This document shows, one piece after another, positions 61,564 through 64,000 of a DNA stretch of 64,000 nt. A program made the position numbers and the translations under genes. Source of the stretch: Corynebacterium tuberculostearicum (GTDB taxonomy: Bacteria; Actinomycetota; Actinomycetes; Mycobacteriales; Mycobacteriaceae). How positions within the stretch are numbered: the first letter of the stretch is position 1; every line of letters begins with the position of its first letter. The notes under the pieces were generated by a model. The model was not told the origin of the DNA, ran no database searches, and saw only the letters and a list, made by a program, of their open reading frames with translations. The stretch spans positions 62,001 to 126,000 of the forward strand of contig NZ_JACBZL010000001.1 in NCBI RefSeq assembly GCF_013408445.1, in the 5' to 3' direction.

Positions 61564-61800
61564 ATGAGTCTTGCTAAGTTTGTTCCTGCCCCCAAAGCCG
61601 CACAGGACTCTGCTCGATTTGTTCAAACTTATCTGTTGGATAAATCAGCTCGCGAATTCTTCCTCCAGGAGCGAATGAAAGATGTAGTAGCTCTTGCCAA
61701 ACAAGGGAATTGGTCTGAGGCATCTAAGGAGTTCCGCGAGCAGACAGGTGCGGATATTAAAATGAGTGTCTTTGCAGCGCAAATTGCTGCGATTGTTTAG
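61564..61800 (+). CDS. small protein coupled to the bacteriocin-like gene (possible immunity protein)
   Basis: A 78-residue helical soluble protein: MSLAKFVPAPKAAQDSARFV, then SAREFFLQERMKDVVALAKQ and FREQTGADIKMSVFAAQIAA. It starts 4 nt after the preceding stop with no ribosome site of its own beyond AAGC, so translational coupling is likely. Size, position and charge fit an immunity protein, but there is no family match. Confidence 0.5.
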   Translation: MSLAKFVPAPKAAQDSARFVQTYLLDKSAREFFLQERMKDVVALAKQGNWSEASKEFREQTGADIKMSVFAAQIAAIV

Positions 61801-61926
61801 GTGCAAAGAAGCGACTGTTCAACAGGTGTAATGCGCTTTCCTAAATAAGAGTTTTGAGACACGATAAAAGACTAAATGAAGTGTCCCAGGTTTTGTTCCG
61901 TTTGAGTAGATGGGAAAATCTGGAAT

Positions 61927-62244
61927 ATGCCAAGAAAATTTGACCAGGATGCAAAGGACCGTGTGGTCCGTCTTGTAGAGGACCGCATCTTGGCGGAAAA
62001 TATGTCGATGCAAGCCGCGTGCCAGGCAGTAGCTCCTAAGTTGGGAGTTTCATGGCACACGGCTCGTCAGTGGACCCAGCAGGCCCGTCGTGCCGGAAAC
62101 ATCCCAGAACCTGTGCCTGAAGACTTGGCTGCGGAAAACGCGAGGTTACGCCGTGAAAATCAAGAGCTACGCGACACTAATGAGCTGCTGAAGGCTGCCT
62201 CAGCTTTTTTCGCGTCGGAACTCGACCCAAAACGTCGGAAATGA
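61927..62244 (+). CDS. IS3-family transposase OrfA
   Basis: A 105-residue DNA-binding subunit: MPRKFDQDAKDRVVRLVEDR, a helix-turn-helix with GVSWHTARQWTQQARR (about 40-56) and a leucine-zipper-like helix AENARLRRENQELRDTNELL (about 75-95). It ends in ATGA, overlapping the expected ATG of orfB at 62241. Confidence 0.88.
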   Translation: MPRKFDQDAKDRVVRLVEDRILAENMSMQAACQAVAPKLGVSWHTARQWTQQARRAGNIPEPVPEDLAAENARLRRENQELRDTNELLKAASAFFASELDPKRRK

Positions 62245-63160
62245 TCCGATTCATCGATGAATACCGGAGTAGTTTTCCGTCGAATTCATCTGTAAGACGT
62301 TGAAGAATAATCGCGCTGGTGGGTTTATCACCTCGCGTGGGTATCGCCAGTCCAAGGCCCGTGGATTAAGCGCTCGTCGCCTTCGTGATGCTGTGCTGGT
62401 TGAACACATTAGAACTGTTCATCGGGATAATTACGGCGTCTACGGCGTGCGGAAAATGTGGCATGCACTCCGCCGTGACGGAATTGAAATCGGTCGTGAA
62501 CAAACTGCCCGTTTAATGCGCCTGGCCGGTGTTTCAGGCAAAGGCAAAGGCAGATCACCACTTACAACCCGTAAGCCTAATGTGCCTGATCTGCGCCCGG
62601 ACTTGGTCGAGCGTGAGTTCAAAGCCCCCGGCCCGAACAAGCTGTGGGTGGCTGACATTACGTATGTGCGCACGAAGAAAGGCTTTGTGTATGCCGCGTT
62701 TGTCACCGACGTTTACTCTCGACGGATCGTTGGGTGGGCGTTATCAGACTCGATGCGCACCGAAGCGTTGCCGCTGCAAGCTCTCAATCAGGCGATCGCG
62801 TGTGCTGAGGAAACAACAGGTCTCATTCATCATTCGGATCACGGCTCGCAGTATGTCAGCGTTGTCTACAACGAGCGTCTTGCCCAGCACGGGATTGCCG
62901 CTTCCACCGGAACTGTCGGGGATTCCTATGACAATGCTCTGGCGGAAAACGTTAACGGCTCCTACAAGAACGAGCTAATCCATACTCGCAGGTGGGATGA
63001 GGTTGTCGAGGTGGAAATCGCGACGTTTGAGTGGGTGTCATGGTGGAACGAGACGAGGCTTCACCAAAGCTTGGGATACCGTACCCCAGTCGAAGTGGAA
63101 TCCGAATTTTGGAAGCAGAACCCGCCGCAAGTAATAATGAAAATCAAGGCAAATGCCTAG
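62241..63160 (+). pseudogene. IS3-family transposase OrfB with N-terminal frameshift
   Basis: The ATG at 62241 encodes MIRFIDEYRSSF and then runs to a stop; the family sequence VEFICKTLKNNRAGGF continues one base out of frame from about 62280. One T missing from the TTTT run near 62275 explains this. The rest is intact to 63160: LRDAVLVEHIRTVHRDNYGV, the DDE motifs WVADITYVRTKKGFVYAAF (first Asp), HHSDHGSQYVS (second Asp) and NALAENVNGSYKNELI (Glu). An internal start could give a shorter protein. Confidence 0.75.
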
Positions 63161-63182
63161 GAACAAAACTCGGGGCACTTCA

Positions 63183-63451
63183 CACCGTGCCTGAGGTGAT
63201 TGAAACCTGGCGGCGGGAAAACCCGGTGAAGACTACGCCCACGGCCAGATCTGGACACAAGCCTCGGCTGGGACAACGGCGCCCATGATTGGCGGCCAGC
63301 CCCCGTTGGCGCGGCGAGCCTGGCTGAGGTCGTAACGAATCTCGTGGCTGCCGGTGCTAGCCTGCTGGGGGTGCTGCCGCGTGGGGCCACTGAGATACGC
63401 CAGCTGCGCGCTTCCATCCTTCGCGCAACAAGCGGTTCCTCTGGACAATAG
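63183..63451 (+). pseudogene. 3' end of an unidentified gene cut by the IS3 element
   Basis: A rightward open frame without start encodes LGWDNGAHDWRPAPVGAASL, AEVVTNLVAAGASLLGVLP and a C-terminal helix RQLRASILRATSGSSGQ, ending at TAG 63449-63451. Composition is backbone-like. Upstream, in-frame stops and the IS edge remove the rest. I do not recognise the family. Confidence 0.45.
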
Positions 63452-63486
63452 CGAAGGAATACCAGGACAACCCCAATGCACGGGGA

Positions 63487-63492
63487 TACAAT
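63487..63492 (+). promoter_or_regulatory. leaderless-type -10 box (TACAAT) for the secreted protein gene at 63499
   Basis: TACAAT is followed by 6 nt and ATG 63499 with no ribosome site. Confidence 0.5.
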
Positions 63493-63498
63493 ATTGCT

Positions 63499-63885
63499 AT
63501 GAAAAAGTCTTCTTTCCTCGCAGCATGCGCTGCGTTCCTCGTCGCATCTCTGTCCGTACCCGCCGCCAACGCCGAGTTGACCCAGACTGAGCGGGACCAA
63601 TTCCGTACCGACCCCGTTGGCGCGATTGCCTGGCAGGCCATCAAGGGCTCTTCCGAGTATGTGCGTGCCGATGGTGACACCATGATGGCCGCGTCCTTCT
63701 TCTCCATGACTTCGCCGGGCGACGACATCGGCCTGCCGGCCTTGCAGAACTGCGCCGAGCGGGTCGGCTCCTCTGCTCCGGTGGGTGGCGTGCGCTACGT
63801 GGCGGCTGCCCTGTGCGCGACCTTTGACCCGACCACACGCGGCGAGGTGCAGCGCGCGAACCTCATGTACGCGCCGCTGGGTTAA
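63499..63885 (+). CDS. secreted hypothetical protein
   Basis: A 128-residue exported protein: MKKSSFLAACAAFLVASLSV with signal peptide cleavage near ANA/EL (about 26). The mature part is helical, with QTERDQFRTDPVGAIAWQAI and two Cys (NCAERV, ALCATF) likely in a disulfide. No family recognised. It stands alone with its own leaderless promoter, after the mobile island. Confidence 0.65.
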   Translation: MKKSSFLAACAAFLVASLSVPAANAELTQTERDQFRTDPVGAIAWQAIKGSSEYVRADGDTMMAASFFSMTSPGDDIGLPALQNCAERVGSSAPVGGVRYVAAALCATFDPTTRGEVQRANLMYAPLG

Positions 63886-63949
63886 ACCGCGCTTTATCGA
63901 GCCGCACGGTGGTTGCGTCATGTTGCGTTGAATCGCGCTGCGTCAGGCA

Positions 63950-63967
63950 GTACGCAGTGCGTACGAT
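63950..63967 (+). promoter_or_regulatory. palindromic operator overlapping the -10 box at the right edge
   Basis: GTACGCAGTGCGTAC (63950-63964) has perfect 7-bp arms around a central G. The likely -10 box TACGAT (63962-63967) overlaps its right arm. A strong ribosome site (AAGGAGGG, 63983-63990) and ATG follow, so this controls the gene that leaves the window. Confidence 0.55.
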
Positions 63968-63993
63968 TTGGTGGGGTGCTGCAAGGAGGGATG

Positions 63994-64000
63994 ATGCGCA
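63994..64000 (+). CDS. start of a gene cut by the window edge
   Basis: ATG at 63994 (or 63991) follows AAGGAGGG at a good distance. Only two or three codons are visible, so nothing can be said about the product. The palindrome over its promoter suggests regulation by a dimeric repressor, possibly the gene product itself. Confidence 0.4.

Larger units (their letters stand above)
61877..63182 (+). mobile_element. IS3-family insertion sequence
   Basis: A 1306-bp element with inverted ends: TGAAGTGTCCCAGGTTTTGT at 61877 and, on the minus strand at 63182, TGAAGTGCCCCGAGTTTTGT; both continue with TCC. It encodes orfA and a frameshifted orfB. Flanking bases (AAA and CAC) show no 3-bp target duplication. 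On the right it truncates an unidentified gene whose end lies at 63183-63451. Confidence 0.85.

Overview
The window is a chromosomal segment of a Corynebacterium, most likely a lipid-requiring, skin- or nose-associated species; I cannot fix the species. The evidence is gene order and protein type: chorismate mutase/pcrA, perM-purN-purH, amtR, mprA-mprB-pepD-moaB-mscL, galU-glp-rimJ-glpR, pmt/rsmI-betP-metG-tatD-rpfB-ksgA-ispE. This matches the conserved backbone of Corynebacterium and, more loosely, Mycobacterium. The sequence is GC-rich up to about 57 kb, and many genes start without a leader: a TAnnnT-type -10 box lies 6-8 nt before the start codon.

Layout. 1-5.9 kb: the cut end of an ion antiporter, chorismate mutase, the PcrA helicase and two paralogous secreted M23 peptidases. 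5.9-13 kb: a PerM-like divisome membrane protein, purN, purH, two lipoproteins, the nitrogen regulator AmtR and a nucleotidyltransferase-like protein. 13.2-15.2 kb: two divergent ribosomal operons (rpmB-rpmG-rpsN-rpsR and rpmE2-rpmF) that encode zinc-independent forms of L28, L33, S14 and L31. 15.3-21.5 kb: the MprAB envelope-stress system with its HtrA protease, then moaB, mscL and a SAF protein. 21.5-26.8 kb: folate cyclo-ligase, galU and the gephyrin-like cell-division pair Glp/GlpR. 26.7-31.2 kb: Tag, DoxX, a zinc-finger anti-sigma-like protein, the O-mannosyltransferase Pmt and RsmI. 31.4-45.6 kb: BetP, MetG, two acetyltransferases, TatD, RpfB, KsgA, IspE, an AztD-like zinc chaperone, an ABC-F protein and a membrane hydrolase. 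45.6-57.2 kb: an AEC transporter, a CAP-like secreted protein, a small monooxygenase, a 1250-residue acyltransferase with a huge low-complexity tail, a HAD phosphatase, a crotonase, a decayed sulfoquinovose-synthase gene, a six-helix membrane protein and a frame-disturbed gamma-carbonic anhydrase.

57.2-63.5 kb is an accessory island. It holds a decayed IS1634-type transposase cut by an IS6-family element that has a nonsense codon. Next come two diverged copies of a plasmid-like segment that bracket two orphan genes, then a plasmid-type small protein with a palindromic operator, a two-gene cassette that looks like a secreted peptide plus a partner, and an IS3-family element with a frameshifted orfB. 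Backbone-like sequence resumes with a secreted protein and the start of a gene cut by the window edge.

Several genes fit into common processes. Cell-wall growth and division: two M23 peptidases, PerM, Glp/GlpR, RpfB, MprAB/PepD and Pmt. Osmotic response: BetP and MscL. Zinc economy: zinc-free ribosomal proteins, AztD, and a Tag glycosylase that appears to lack most of its zinc ligands. The candidates for something new are the island cassette at 60978-61800, the operator-controlled orphan at 58989, and the acyltransferase with a roughly 610-residue Lys/Pro/Ala/Gln-rich extension.
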